Source of the DNA: Streptomyces flavofungini
Lineage (GTDB): Bacteria > Actinomycetota > Actinomycetes > Streptomycetales > Streptomycetaceae
Length of the DNA stretch: 64,000 bases
NCBI RefSeq assembly: GCF_014650815.1
Contig: NZ_BMVR01000005.1
Coordinates: 503,484-567,483 of the forward strand
Direction: 5' to 3'
The position numbers were made by a program, and so were the translations under genes. Of this stretch, positions 1 to 9,778 are shown piece after piece. How positions within the stretch are numbered: position 1 is the stretch's first letter; every line of letters starts with the position of its first letter. The notes below the pieces were generated by a model. The model saw only the letters and a program-made list of their open reading frames with translations, was not told the DNA's origin and searched no databases.

Positions 1-107
1 AAACCCCCCCCCCCCCCCAAAAAAACCACCCCCCCCCCAAAACCACCCCCCAAAAACCACCGCCGAAGCCAGCCGAAGACAAGGCAAACAAGGACCCCCG
101 CCAGTGA
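1..107 (+). CDS. rsmA: C-terminal tail of upstream ORF, probably rsmA (partial)
   Basis: The frame whose codons start at position 3 is open from the left edge to a TGA at 105-107. It encodes a Pro/Lys/Gln-rich tail ending KPAEDKANKDPRQ. The stop overlaps the GTG start of ispE in the motif GTGA, a typical translational-coupling junction. In Streptomyces the gene just upstream of ispE is rsmA (ksgA), the 16S rRNA adenine dimethyltransferase. That is the only basis for the name, because no catalytic part lies inside the window. The low-complexity tail would lie beyond the enzyme core. Confidence 0.5.
   Translation, partial: TPPPPQKNHPPPKTTPQKPPPKPAEDKANKDPRQ
4..60. repeat. Homopolymeric C/A tracts
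   Basis: Fifteen consecutive C (4-18) are followed by seven A, a ten-C run at 29-38 and a six-C run at 46-51. They lie inside the coding frame of the probable rsmA tail. Such runs are prone to polymerase slippage and to sequencing error. Confidence 0.8.
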
Positions 108-1069
108 CCACGCCTCCCGGCACCACCGCACCCCCCGGCACCACCGCACCCCCCGGCACCACCGCACCCCGCGGCATCACCGTCCGCGTCCCCGCCAAGG
201 TCAACGTCCAGCTCGCCGTCGGCGCCGCGCGCCCCGACGGTTTCCACGACCTCGCGAACGTCTTCCTGGCCGTCGGCCTGTACGACGAGGTCACGGTGAC
301 CGAGGCGGACGAGCTGCGGGTGACGTGCGAGGGGCCGGGCGCGGACCAGGTCCCCCTGGACCGGACGAACCTGGCGGCGCGGGCGGCGGAGGCGCTGGCG
401 GCGCGGTACGGCCGCCGGGCCGACGTGCACATTCACATCGCCAAGGACATCCCCGTGGCGGGCGGCATGGCGGGCGGCAGCGCGGACGGCGCGGCCGCGT
501 TGGTGGCGTGCGACGCGCTGTGGGGTACGGGGGCTTCGCGCGCGGAACTCCTGGACATCTGCGCGGAGTTGGGCAGCGACGTGCCGTTCAGTCTGGTCGG
601 CGGCGCGGCCCTCGGCACCGGGCGGGGCGAGCGGCTGACCGGGCTGACGGTCGGCGGCACCTTCCACTGGGTGTTCGCCGTCGCCGACGGCGGCCTCTCC
701 ACCCCGGCGGTGTACGGCGAGTTCGACCGCCTCACCCCGCGGGCCCCGGCCCCCGAGGCGTCCGAGCCCCTGCTCGAAGCCCTCCGCACCGGCGACGCCA
801 CGGCGCTCGCGGACACCTTGGCCAACGACCTCCAGCCCGCGGCCCTCTCCCTCTTCCCCTCCCTCACCGCCACCCTCCGCACCGGCACGACCGCGGGCGC
901 CCTCGCCGCCATCGTCTCCGGCTCCGGCCCCACCACCGCCTTCCTCACGAAGGACAAGGAGTCGGCGCACCGCGTCGCCGAGGCCCTCCTGGCCTCGGGC
1001 ACCTGCCGCGCGGCCCGCGTCGCCGAGGCGCCCGCACCGGGCGCGACGGTGATCGAACCGCGCCCGTAG
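104..1069 (+). CDS. ispE: 4-diphosphocytidyl-2-C-methyl-D-erythritol kinase (IspE)
   Basis: Cytosolic GHMP-family kinase of the MEP pathway. It phosphorylates CDP-methylerythritol on the way to IPP/DMAPP. The 321 residues carry the GHMP ATP-binding loop PVAGGMAGGSADGAAAL near residues 118-134 and the C-terminal glycine motif IVSGSGPTTAFL. The AKVNVQLAVGAARPDGFHDL start typical of IspE begins near residue 31. Before it lies an extra N-terminal stretch built from three PPGTTA units, encoded by tandem repeats at about 113-168. The GTG start at 104 overlaps the upstream stop. A later start is possible, since the first ~25 residues are not part of the fold. Function is secure; the exact start is less so. 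Confidence 0.93.
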   Translation: MTTPPGTTAPPGTTAPPGTTAPRGITVRVPAKVNVQLAVGAARPDGFHDLANVFLAVGLYDEVTVTEADELRVTCEGPGADQVPLDRTNLAARAAEALAARYGRRADVHIHIAKDIPVAGGMAGGSADGAAALVACDALWGTGASRAELLDICAELGSDVPFSLVGGAALGTGRGERLTGLTVGGTFHWVFAVADGGLSTPAVYGEFDRLTPRAPAPEASEPLLEALRTGDATALADTLANDLQPAALSLFPSLTATLRTGTTAGALAAIVSGSGPTTAFLTKDKESAHRVAEALLASGTCRAARVAEAPAPGATVIEPRP

Positions 1070-1164
1070 CGTCGGCGGCGTATCGCCCAGCGGGCTCCCG
1101 CCGCCGAAGGCCCCGGGGCCCGACTACGCTGGACGATCGATCGCATTCCGTCGTCAGGAGAGAA

Positions 1165-2982
<1,818 letters not shown>

Positions 2983-3006
2983 GTTTCCCGTAACAGACGC
3001 ATTACA

Positions 3007-3043
3007 GGCCGGTCCTCCCTTGGGAACAGGGGCAGGACCGGCC
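3007..3043 (+). terminator. Rho-independent-type hairpin after ABC-F gene
   Basis: A 10-bp perfect stem GGCCGGTCCT/AGGACCGGCC with a 17-nt loop lies 24 bp past the stop codon. It has no T run, as is usual for Streptomyces terminators. Confidence 0.6.
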
Positions 3044-3128
3044 CCGGCGATGGCTGGATCGGAGTGATAGAAAGGGCAGCCTGAGCACCGCTTGGCGTGC
3101 CGAAAAATCAGTGAAGGGGGAAGCGCTG

Positions 3129-4973
3129 ATGACTCAGCCGCCCAACCAGCCGCCGCACGGCGGCTTCGGAGCTCCACAGGATCCACAGCAGGGCGCGCAC
3201 CCGCAGCAGCCCGGCCAGCAGCCGCCGCCCGCGGGCGGACCGGCCCAGACGCCGCCGCCCGCCGCCCCGCAGCCCGGTTACGGCTACCCGCAGCAGCAGC
3301 CCGGCCAGGCAGGCCCCTACGGCTACCCGCAGCAGCCGGGACCGTACGGCCAGCCCACGCAGCCGGGCCAGCCCGGTCCCTACGGGCAGCAGCCGGGCCC
3401 CTACGGGCAGCCCACCCAGCCCCAGCAGCCCGGCCCCTACGGCCAGCCCACGCAGCCCGGCCAGCCGGGCCCCTACGGGCAGCAGCCGGGCTACGGCTAC
3501 CCGCAGCAGATGCCCACCGTCGCCCAGGGCACCCCGCCCGCCGGTGGCGGCGGCAAGGGCCCCTTCAGGGGCAAGACCGTCGTGATCATCGCCGCGGCCG
3601 TGGCCGCCCTGCTGGTCGCGGGCGGCGTCGTCTTCGCGCTCAACGGCGGTGACGACGACAAGAAGAAGTCCGAGTCGAAGAACAAGAACCCCAAGTCCTC
3701 CGCCCCGGCCAACCCGGGCGACGGCAGCGGCGACGGCCACGAGGGCAAGGAGGACCTCAACGAGGGCCGCCAGTCCGGCGAGGCCAAGGTCCTCTGGTAC
3801 AAGGAGGCCCCCAAGGCCCCCGGCAAGGGCGCCGAGGCCCCCGGCATGTGGGTCGAGGACGGCATCGCGGTCAAGGCCGCGTACAAGGAACTCCTCGCCT
3901 ACCACGTGGACTCCGGCAAGCCCGCCTGGGACGCGATCAAGCTGCCGCAGGAGATCTGCGCGGCCACCCCGCAGGTCAGCGACGACGGCAAGGTCGTCGT
4001 CGCGTACAAGGCCGGTCTGAAGCGGGATGCCAAGTGTGACCAGCTGCAGGTCATCGACCTGAAGACGGGCAAGAAGGGCTGGCAGAAGCAGACCAAGGAG
4101 AAAGGCTTCTTCGACTTCACCACCGGCCTGGAGCTGAGCATCACCGGCGACACCCTGATGGTCGGCCGCTCCCAGTCCGGCACCGCCTACAGCATCAGCG
4201 ACGGTGACAAGCTGTTCGACGCGGAGAAGAAGGACGAGGGCACCTGCTTCCCGGCCGGGTTCACCGGCGGCGACCGGATGCTGATGAAGTTCTCGTGCGG
4301 GGCGAGCACGCCCACCGAGCACGACGAGGTCGTGGAGCTGAACCCCAGGACCGGCAAGATCCAGTGGACGAAGAAGTTCCCCAAGGGCTGGCGTCTTGAG
4401 CACGTCTACTCCACCAGCCCCACCGTCCTCTACGCCACCAACGAGGACAAGAAGCAGTGGAACATCACCACGCTGAAGTCCGGCAGCGGCAAGACCCGCT
4501 CCGAGGTCCAGGTGAACGAGGACTTCGCGCCGGAGTGCGGCTGGGGCGGCCTCGGCGGTGACCTGCAGGCCTGCTCCGGTGCCGTCGCCGACGACAAGTA
4601 CCTCTACCTGCCGACCAAGAAGACGTCCGGCGCCAACCAGATCGTCGCGATCAGCCTGGCCAGCGGCAAGGAGGCCTGGCGGGTGAAGTCCCCTCTGGAC
4701 ACCTCGATGGTGCCGATGAAGACGCAAAACGGCGATCTGGTGGCGTACGTCGAGCCGTCGTACGACTCCGGCGGCCGCGTCGTGTCCATCGGGACCAGCG
4801 GCTCCCACACACCGACGACACTGCTGCAGCACCCGGCGGGGACGTCGAAGATCGAGAACGGCTTCTACTCGAAGGCGGTCGACTACGTGGACGGGCGCTT
4901 CTACCTCTCCACCACCCGGCTCTCCGGCACCGCTCAAGGCCGCGAGAAGCTGATGCTGGCCTACGGCAAGTGA
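3129..4973 (+). CDS. Pro-rich, membrane-anchored PQQ-like beta-propeller protein (copy 1)
   Basis: 614 residues. Residues 1-140 are a low-complexity Pro/Gln/Gly/Tyr region with repeated PYGQPTQPGQPG-type units. One membrane helix follows (about 149-172, VVIIAAAVAALLVAGGVVFAL), then a Lys/Asp/Glu-rich linker, then ~400 residues with PQQ/WD40-like repeats (for example LKTGKKGWQKQ, NPRTGKIQWTKKF, ASGKEAWRVK), which predicts an extracellular beta-propeller. The ATG at 3129 is preferred to the GTG at 3111 because AAGGGGGAAG sits just before it. It forms a tandem pair with the next gene, 50 bp away. Streptomyces proteins of this design are usually annotated only as PQQ-binding-like; ligand and role are unknown. 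It has the common shape of extracellular sensors or scaffolds. Confidence 0.88.
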   Translation: MTQPPNQPPHGGFGAPQDPQQGAHPQQPGQQPPPAGGPAQTPPPAAPQPGYGYPQQQPGQAGPYGYPQQPGPYGQPTQPGQPGPYGQQPGPYGQPTQPQQPGPYGQPTQPGQPGPYGQQPGYGYPQQMPTVAQGTPPAGGGGKGPFRGKTVVIIAAAVAALLVAGGVVFALNGGDDDKKKSESKNKNPKSSAPANPGDGSGDGHEGKEDLNEGRQSGEAKVLWYKEAPKAPGKGAEAPGMWVEDGIAVKAAYKELLAYHVDSGKPAWDAIKLPQEICAATPQVSDDGKVVVAYKAGLKRDAKCDQLQVIDLKTGKKGWQKQTKEKGFFDFTTGLELSITGDTLMVGRSQSGTAYSISDGDKLFDAEKKDEGTCFPAGFTGGDRMLMKFSCGASTPTEHDEVVELNPRTGKIQWTKKFPKGWRLEHVYSTSPTVLYATNEDKKQWNITTLKSGSGKTRSEVQVNEDFAPECGWGGLGGDLQACSGAVADDKYLYLPTKKTSGANQIVAISLASGKEAWRVKSPLDTSMVPMKTQNGDLVAYVEPSYDSGGRVVSIGTSGSHTPTTLLQHPAGTSKIENGFYSKAVDYVDGRFYLSTTRLSGTAQGREKLMLAYGK

Positions 4974-5023
4974 CCCGCCCCACCGCTTAGTTACCCCTTT
5001 TCGTCCCCCCAAGGAAAGACGTC

Positions 5024-6934
5024 ATGACACAGCCGCCCCAGCCTCCCAACCAGCCGCCGCAGGGTGGGTTCGGCGCCCCCCAGGACCCCCCGCCCGGCGG
5101 GTTCGGCGCTCCCCAGCCGCCCCAGCAGCCCGGCTACGGCTACCCGCAGGCGCCGCAGCCCCCGCAGACCCCGCCGCCCGCGGCTCCGGCGGCCCCGCAG
5201 ACGCCTCCGCCGCCCCCGCAGGGCCAGCCGAACCAGGGCTACCCGCAGGCGCCCGGCGCCCCCGGCACCCCGCCGCCCGCTGCGCCCGGCACCCCGCCGC
5301 CCTCCTACGCCCAGCCGACGCAGGCGGCCTTCCCGGCCGTGGGCCAGCAGCCCCCCGGCTACGGCTACCCGGGCCAGCCCGGCCAGCCCGCCGCGCAGCA
5401 GGGCTACGGCTTCCCGCAGCCGCCGACCATGCCGATGCAGTCCCAGCCGGGCGGTGGCGGCGGCAAGAAGCCCAACAAGCAGATGCTGATCATCGTCGCG
5501 GCCGTGGCGGCCATCGGCCTCATCGTGGGCGGCGGTGTCATCTACGCCGGTTCGAAGAAGGACGACGACAAGAAGAACAGCGCCGACGGCGGCGACGGCA
5601 AGGGCGGCAAGGGCAAGAAGGGCGGCTCCGACGGCCCGCCCGCCGCCGGTGGCCCCGCCAAGGAGAAGGTGCCGGGGAACACCAGCGCCAAGGTCGGCTT
5701 CCAGGTCCCGGCGCCCGAGGTGCCCAAGGACAGCGTGTGGAGCGTCGCGGGCTCCTGGCTCACCGACGACGCGTACGTCAAGAGCGGCTACGTGGGCAAG
5801 GACAAGGACCACGCCCTCATCGCCTACGACCCCGCCTCCGGCAAGCAGCAGTGGACGATCCCGCTGGCCGGTGAGACCTGCGCGGTCTCCAAGGAGGTCA
5901 CCGACGAGGGCATCGCCGCGGTCGTCTACAAGGACGCCAAGTCCACCAAGGCGAACAAGTACCCCGACTGCAGCCAGGTCTCCGCGGTCGACCTGAAGTC
6001 CGGCAAGAAGCTGTGGACCGAGAGCGTCTCCGGCAGCGGCTCGCCCGTGGAGTTCGAGGAGATCGCCATCTCCGGCGACACCGTCGCCGCGGGCGCGGGC
6101 ACCGGCGGCACCGGTGCCGCCTGGAGCCTCTCCGGCAAGCTGCTGTGGAAGCCGAAGATCGGCGAGGAGTGCAAGGACGCCGGTTACGCGGGCGGCGACC
6201 AGCTCGTCGCGGTCCGCAAGTGCGGCGGCTACGGCGACGAGAAGCTGAAGATCCAGCTCCTCGACCCGAAGACCGGCAAGGACAAGTGGACCTATCCGCT
6301 GACCGCCGGCGTCGACAACGCCAAGATCATCTCGACCAACCCGATCGTCTTCGGCCAGGACACCGAGGAGATCACCGCGAGCGGCGCCACGGACGTGTTC
6401 TCGCTCAGCAACGCCGGCAAGCTGCGGGCCCGCATCAAGCTGGAGGACGGCAAGTACTCCCACGACTGCGAGGTCAACAAGTGGGCGAGCTGCAGCGCCA
6501 TCGTCGTCGGCAACGACAAGCTGTACGTGCCCACGCGCCAGCACGACGCGGGCGGCTCCGGCTACGGCTTCACCAACGAGATCATCTCGTTCTCGCTGGC
6601 CACCGGAAAGACCACCGGTGACCGCGCCGACGCCGGTGAGGACGGCGAGATGTTCCCGATCCGGATGGACGGCGGCAACCTCCTCGCGTACAAGGGCGGC
6701 AGCTACAAGAAGGGCGCCAAGGTCGTCTCGCTCGACGGCAAGTCGATGAAGGAGACCACGCTCCTGGAGACGCCCGCGACCGAATCGGTCAGCCGCGCCA
6801 TCAGCGGCATGGTGCCGAAGTCCAACGAACTCCTCTACACCGGCGGCAACTTGTTCTTCGGCAAGAAGCTGATCAGCAAGCCGTACTCCAAGGACGACAA
6901 GGAGTTCATCGCGCTGGGCTTCACTGTCGACTGA
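5024..6934 (+). CDS. Pro-rich, membrane-anchored PQQ-like beta-propeller protein (copy 2)
   Basis: A paralogue of the preceding gene, 636 residues with the same plan: an MTQPPQPPNQPPQGGFG N-terminus, a Pro-rich region to about residue 150, one membrane helix (about 152-175, MLIIVAAVAAIGLIVGGGVIY), a Lys/Asp/Gly linker and a C-terminal beta-propeller with PQQ-type units such as PASGKQQWTIPL and DPKTGKDKWTYPL. Paired Cys residues in the propeller fit an extracellular location. AAGGAAAG precedes the ATG. The two genes are probably cotranscribed and end at the hairpin at 6992. The function is not known. Confidence 0.88.
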   Translation: MTQPPQPPNQPPQGGFGAPQDPPPGGFGAPQPPQQPGYGYPQAPQPPQTPPPAAPAAPQTPPPPPQGQPNQGYPQAPGAPGTPPPAAPGTPPPSYAQPTQAAFPAVGQQPPGYGYPGQPGQPAAQQGYGFPQPPTMPMQSQPGGGGGKKPNKQMLIIVAAVAAIGLIVGGGVIYAGSKKDDDKKNSADGGDGKGGKGKKGGSDGPPAAGGPAKEKVPGNTSAKVGFQVPAPEVPKDSVWSVAGSWLTDDAYVKSGYVGKDKDHALIAYDPASGKQQWTIPLAGETCAVSKEVTDEGIAAVVYKDAKSTKANKYPDCSQVSAVDLKSGKKLWTESVSGSGSPVEFEEIAISGDTVAAGAGTGGTGAAWSLSGKLLWKPKIGEECKDAGYAGGDQLVAVRKCGGYGDEKLKIQLLDPKTGKDKWTYPLTAGVDNAKIISTNPIVFGQDTEEITASGATDVFSLSNAGKLRARIKLEDGKYSHDCEVNKWASCSAIVVGNDKLYVPTRQHDAGGSGYGFTNEIISFSLATGKTTGDRADAGEDGEMFPIRMDGGNLLAYKGGSYKKGAKVVSLDGKSMKETTLLETPATESVSRAISGMVPKSNELLYTGGNLFFGKKLISKPYSKDDKEFIALGFTVD

Positions 6935-6991
6935 AGTAGGTGAACCGTTCAACCAGCCGTTCAGGCCGGATGGTTGGAAGGGCGGATAGAC

Positions 6992-7044
6992 AAAGCCTCT
7001 GACGGGGCGGTCTCTTACTAAAGGCCGTTTCCGTCGGAGGCTTT
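6992..7044 (+). terminator. Terminator hairpin after beta-propeller pair
   Basis: Stem AAAGCCTCTGACGG/CCGTCGGAGGCTTT (14 bp, one G-T wobble) with a 25-nt loop, followed by CCGCTG. It closes the two-gene unit and precedes the promoter region of the small secreted protein. Confidence 0.7.
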
Positions 7045-7124
7045 CCGCTGTGCAGTGGTCAAACCAGGTTGTTAGGGTGATCATTTGAGGCATCAAGCCT
7101 CTTCGCGTGTACGGAAGGACGCTT

Positions 7125-7532
7125 ATGAAGTTCGCACGTTCAATACCGGTGGGTGCCGGGGCCGTGGCTCTGCTCGTGGCTGTCACAGGAACAGCTTCTG
7201 CGGGCGCCGGAACCAAGGCGAACGTTTCGGGGGGCTCCGCAGTGCTGAACGTCGATTGGAGGAGCAGGTACACGGCCGGGGTCAAGATTACGGTGACCGA
7301 TACGGCCGCTGATGGCGCCCGTGCGGAGGGGCGCATACAGGCCACCGATCGACGAGGGAATGTCAGGTGGTCCTCGTGGCTCAAGGTCAGCGGCAAGGGT
7401 AAAAAGATCGCGGACAGCTATAACTCCGAAGACGAGAATGGCATCCGCTCGCTTCGAGTTCAGGTGTGCCGCGTCAAGGGCAGCAACAAGGTTTGCCAGA
7501 CATCCGGGAAGGTGGGGAATCCCTACTTCTAA
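7125..7532 (+). CDS. Small secreted protein, unknown function
   Basis: 135 residues with a clear Sec signal peptide (MKFARSIPVGAGAVALLVAVTGTASA, cleavage after ASA near residue 26). The mature ~109 residues are polar and basic and contain two Cys (CRVKGSNKVC), a likely disulphide. A good ribosome site GGAAGG precedes the ATG; TAGGGT at about 7074 could be a -10. Codon use is less G/C-biased than in its neighbours (several ATA, GTT, TCA, GCT, AAT codons), suggesting transfer or a lowly expressed gene. No family recognised. It sits alone between two hairpins, so it is probably monocistronic. Confidence 0.75.
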   Translation: MKFARSIPVGAGAVALLVAVTGTASAGAGTKANVSGGSAVLNVDWRSRYTAGVKITVTDTAADGARAEGRIQATDRRGNVRWSSWLKVSGKGKKIADSYNSEDENGIRSLRVQVCRVKGSNKVCQTSGKVGNPYF

Positions 7533-7905
7533 GTCCTTCGCGATCCCTGCGGGAACCCGTGGCACGGCAGTGCGTGACGCGGTAGGGGCCCGCGGCCCGG
7601 CCGGGCCGATGCTGTGTCGGCGTTCCCCTACGCGGATGCGCACCGGCACTGGTCACGCACCGCCACCAACGGCCCCGGACCGTGCGGTCCGGGGCCGTTC
7701 CCGTCCCGGGGGTCGTTCACTCTCCGTACTTCCGTACTGCCGCTACCCCAAAGGCAGTGATTTCGGCATCCAGGGCTGCATCTGCACGGTAGGGGCAGCG
7801 CAATGTCGAACAAGCGTGTAGCTTCCGGGGGATGGAGGGCCGGGGCCCCCGATCCGTGGGGGGATCATTGGGGGAATCCGTGGGGGACTTTGGGGGGGTT
7901 GCGCT
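7533..7905. other. Intergenic region between secreted protein and LuxR regulator
   Basis: It holds the hairpin at 7668-7699 and the presumed promoter of the gene at 7906. G-rich runs at about 7850-7900 contain the ribosome site. No further gene is supported. Confidence 0.5.
7668..7699 (+). terminator. Strong terminator hairpin
   Basis: A perfect 14-bp stem AACGGCCCCGGACC/GGTCCGGGGCCGTT with the 4-nt loop GTGC. Confidence 0.75.
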
Positions 7906-8604
7906 GTGGGTGTGCGGCTCATGGTGGTCGACGACCATCGATTGCTCGCCGAGGCACTCGCCTCGGCGCTGAAGCTGCGCGGGCACCGGGTGCTCGCCGC
8001 GGCGGCGCCCGCCGCCGGGGCGGCGGACCTGGTGATCAGCCGGGCGCCGGAGGTGTGCCTGCTCGGCACGGCCACACCGGCGGAGCCGGGCATGTTCGAC
8101 CCGGTCGTGCGGATCAAGCGGGAGCGGCCGCAGGTTGCCGTGGTGGTGCTCGGGCCGGTGCCGTCACCGCGGGGCATCGCTGCGGCGTTCGCCTCCGGCG
8201 CGTCCGGATACGTACGTCATGACGAGCGCATCGAAGGAGTCGAGCGCGCCATCATGAAGGCGCGCGCCGGGGAGGCCGCCGTCGCGCCCCAATTGCTTCA
8301 AGGCGCCTTCAGCGAACTCCTCAACCCCGCCGCCCAGCCCGATGACGAGGGGCAGCGGCTGCTGCAGATGCTCACACCGCGTGAGGTGGAGGTACTGGTC
8401 CGGGTCGCCGACGGCGAGGACACCCGGCTCATCGCCGCCGGCATGGGCATCGCGCCCAGCACCGCGCGCACCCACGTCCAGCGTGTCCTCATGAAGCTAG
8501 GCGTCGGCTCCCGCCTGGAAGCCGCCGCCCTCGCCGCCCGCACCGGCCTCCTCGACCGCGCGGAGCGCCCCGACCCGGCCCCGGACGCGCCCGCGGAGCA
8601 CTAG
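7906..8604 (+). CDS. LuxR/NarL-type regulator with degenerate receiver
   Basis: 232 residues. The N-terminal half has a receiver-like fold beginning MVVDDHRLLAEALASAL, which keeps the acidic DD pair. The place where the phospho-accepting Asp should be (normally LLDL.MP) reads CLLGTATPAEPG, so the acceptor is Gly. The C-terminal half (about 147-210) is a LuxR helix-turn-helix: LTPREVEVLVRVADGEDTRLIAAGMGI, then STARTHVQRVLMKLG. This suggests a phosphorylation-independent pseudo-receiver regulator. No histidine kinase is adjacent. The GTG start at 7906 follows a GGGGGGG tract. It is convergent with galK, only 3 bp away. Confidence 0.9.
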   Translation: MGVRLMVVDDHRLLAEALASALKLRGHRVLAAAAPAAGAADLVISRAPEVCLLGTATPAEPGMFDPVVRIKRERPQVAVVVLGPVPSPRGIAAAFASGASGYVRHDERIEGVERAIMKARAGEAAVAPQLLQGAFSELLNPAAQPDDEGQRLLQMLTPREVEVLVRVADGEDTRLIAAGMGIAPSTARTHVQRVLMKLGVGSRLEAAALAARTGLLDRAERPDPAPDAPAEH

Positions 8605-8607
8605 GGC

Positions 8608-9771
8608 CTACAGCCGCCGCGCCCCCGCTGACGCCACCGCCGGGAACACCCGGGGGGCCGCGTGACCCGCCGCGGCGAAGGCTTCGGTGACGGACTTGGT
8701 GAGGGACTCGGCGTCCGCCGCCTCCGCCAGGACGATCGCGGAGCCGCCGAAGCCGCCCCCCGTCATGCGGGCGCCGAGCGCCCCGCTCGCGCAGGCCGTG
8801 TCCACGACGAGGTCCAACTCCGGGCAGGAGATGCGCAGATCGTCCCGGAGGGAGGCATGGCCCTCGGTGAGGACGGGCCCGATGCCGCGGACGTCGCCCG
8901 CGTCGAGGAGGGCGATGACGCGCTCGACCCGGTGGTCGTCGGAGACGACGTGGCGGACGTAGCGCCGGACGGTGTCGTCGGCCAACCGGGGGAGGGCGGC
9001 GGGGAGTTCGGCGTACGGGACGTCACGGAGGTGGGAGACGCCGAGGGCCCGGGCCCCGGCCTCGCACCCGGCCCGCCGCTCCGCGTACGCCCCGTCCCCG
9101 AGCGCGTGCTTGACGCGGGTGTCGACGACGAGGAGCGTCAGGCCGTCCCCGGCCAGGTCGAAGGGGACCTGGCGGACGGACAGATCGCGGCAGTCGAGGT
9201 GGAGGACGTGCCCGGCCGCGCAGGCGGCGGACGCCATCTGGTCCATGACGCCGCAGGGCACGCCGACGAAGGCGTTCTCGGCGCGCTGGGCGAGGAGGGC
9301 CAACTCGCGCCGGGGCAGGCCGAGTTCGTAGAGGTCGTTGAGGGCGAGGGCGGTGACGACCTCAAGGGCGGCGGAGGAGGAGAGTCCGGCGCCGGTCGGG
9401 ACGGTGGACGCGAGGTGCACGTCCGCGCCGCCGACGGTGTGCCCCGCGTCGCGCAGCGCCCAGACGACGCCCGCCGGGTACGCGGCCCAGCCCCCGTCGG
9501 ACAGCGGGGTGAGGGAGTCCACCGCCAGCTCGACGACGGGACCCTCGATGTCGGCGGAGTGCAGCCGCAGGATCCCGTCGTCGCGCCGGGCCACTGCCGC
9601 GACCGCGGTGTGCGGCAGCGCCAGCGGCATCACGAAGCCTTCGTTGAAGTCCGTGTACTCGCCGATGAGGTTGACGCGGCCGGGCGCGGCCCAGACCCCG
9701 GCGGGCCGGTGGCCGTACAGCTCGGTGAACGCCTCGCGGATCGGCGGGGCCGGCTTCGTGGCGGCGGACAT
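8608..9771 (-). CDS. galK: Galactokinase
   Basis: 387 residues, a GHMP kinase that makes galactose-1-phosphate from galactose and ATP in the Leloir pathway. Visible motifs are the galactokinase signature GRVNLIGEYTDFNEGFVMPLA, the ATP loop VPTGAGLSSSAALEV, and the C-terminal TGGGFGGSAIVL. It is the last gene of a galT-galE-galK operon; its ATG lies 7 bp after the galE stop. It is bounded downstream by the convergent LuxR gene with no space for a separate terminator. Confidence 0.97.
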   Translation of the reverse strand: MSAATKPAPPIREAFTELYGHRPAGVWAAPGRVNLIGEYTDFNEGFVMPLALPHTAVAAVARRDDGILRLHSADIEGPVVELAVDSLTPLSDGGWAAYPAGVVWALRDAGHTVGGADVHLASTVPTGAGLSSSAALEVVTALALNDLYELGLPRRELALLAQRAENAFVGVPCGVMDQMASAACAAGHVLHLDCRDLSVRQVPFDLAGDGLTLLVVDTRVKHALGDGAYAERRAGCEAGARALGVSHLRDVPYAELPAALPRLADDTVRRYVRHVVSDDHRVERVIALLDAGDVRGIGPVLTEGHASLRDDLRISCPELDLVVDTACASGALGARMTGGGFGGSAIVLAEAADAESLTKSVTEAFAAAGHAAPRVFPAVASAGARRL

Positions 9772-9778
9772 GGACGGG

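Noticed and set aside
4991..7396. 801-codon minus-strand frame opposite the beta-propeller genes
   Set aside because: Same artefact; its Leu/Gly/Val/Arg composition mirrors the Pro/Gln repeats read antisense.
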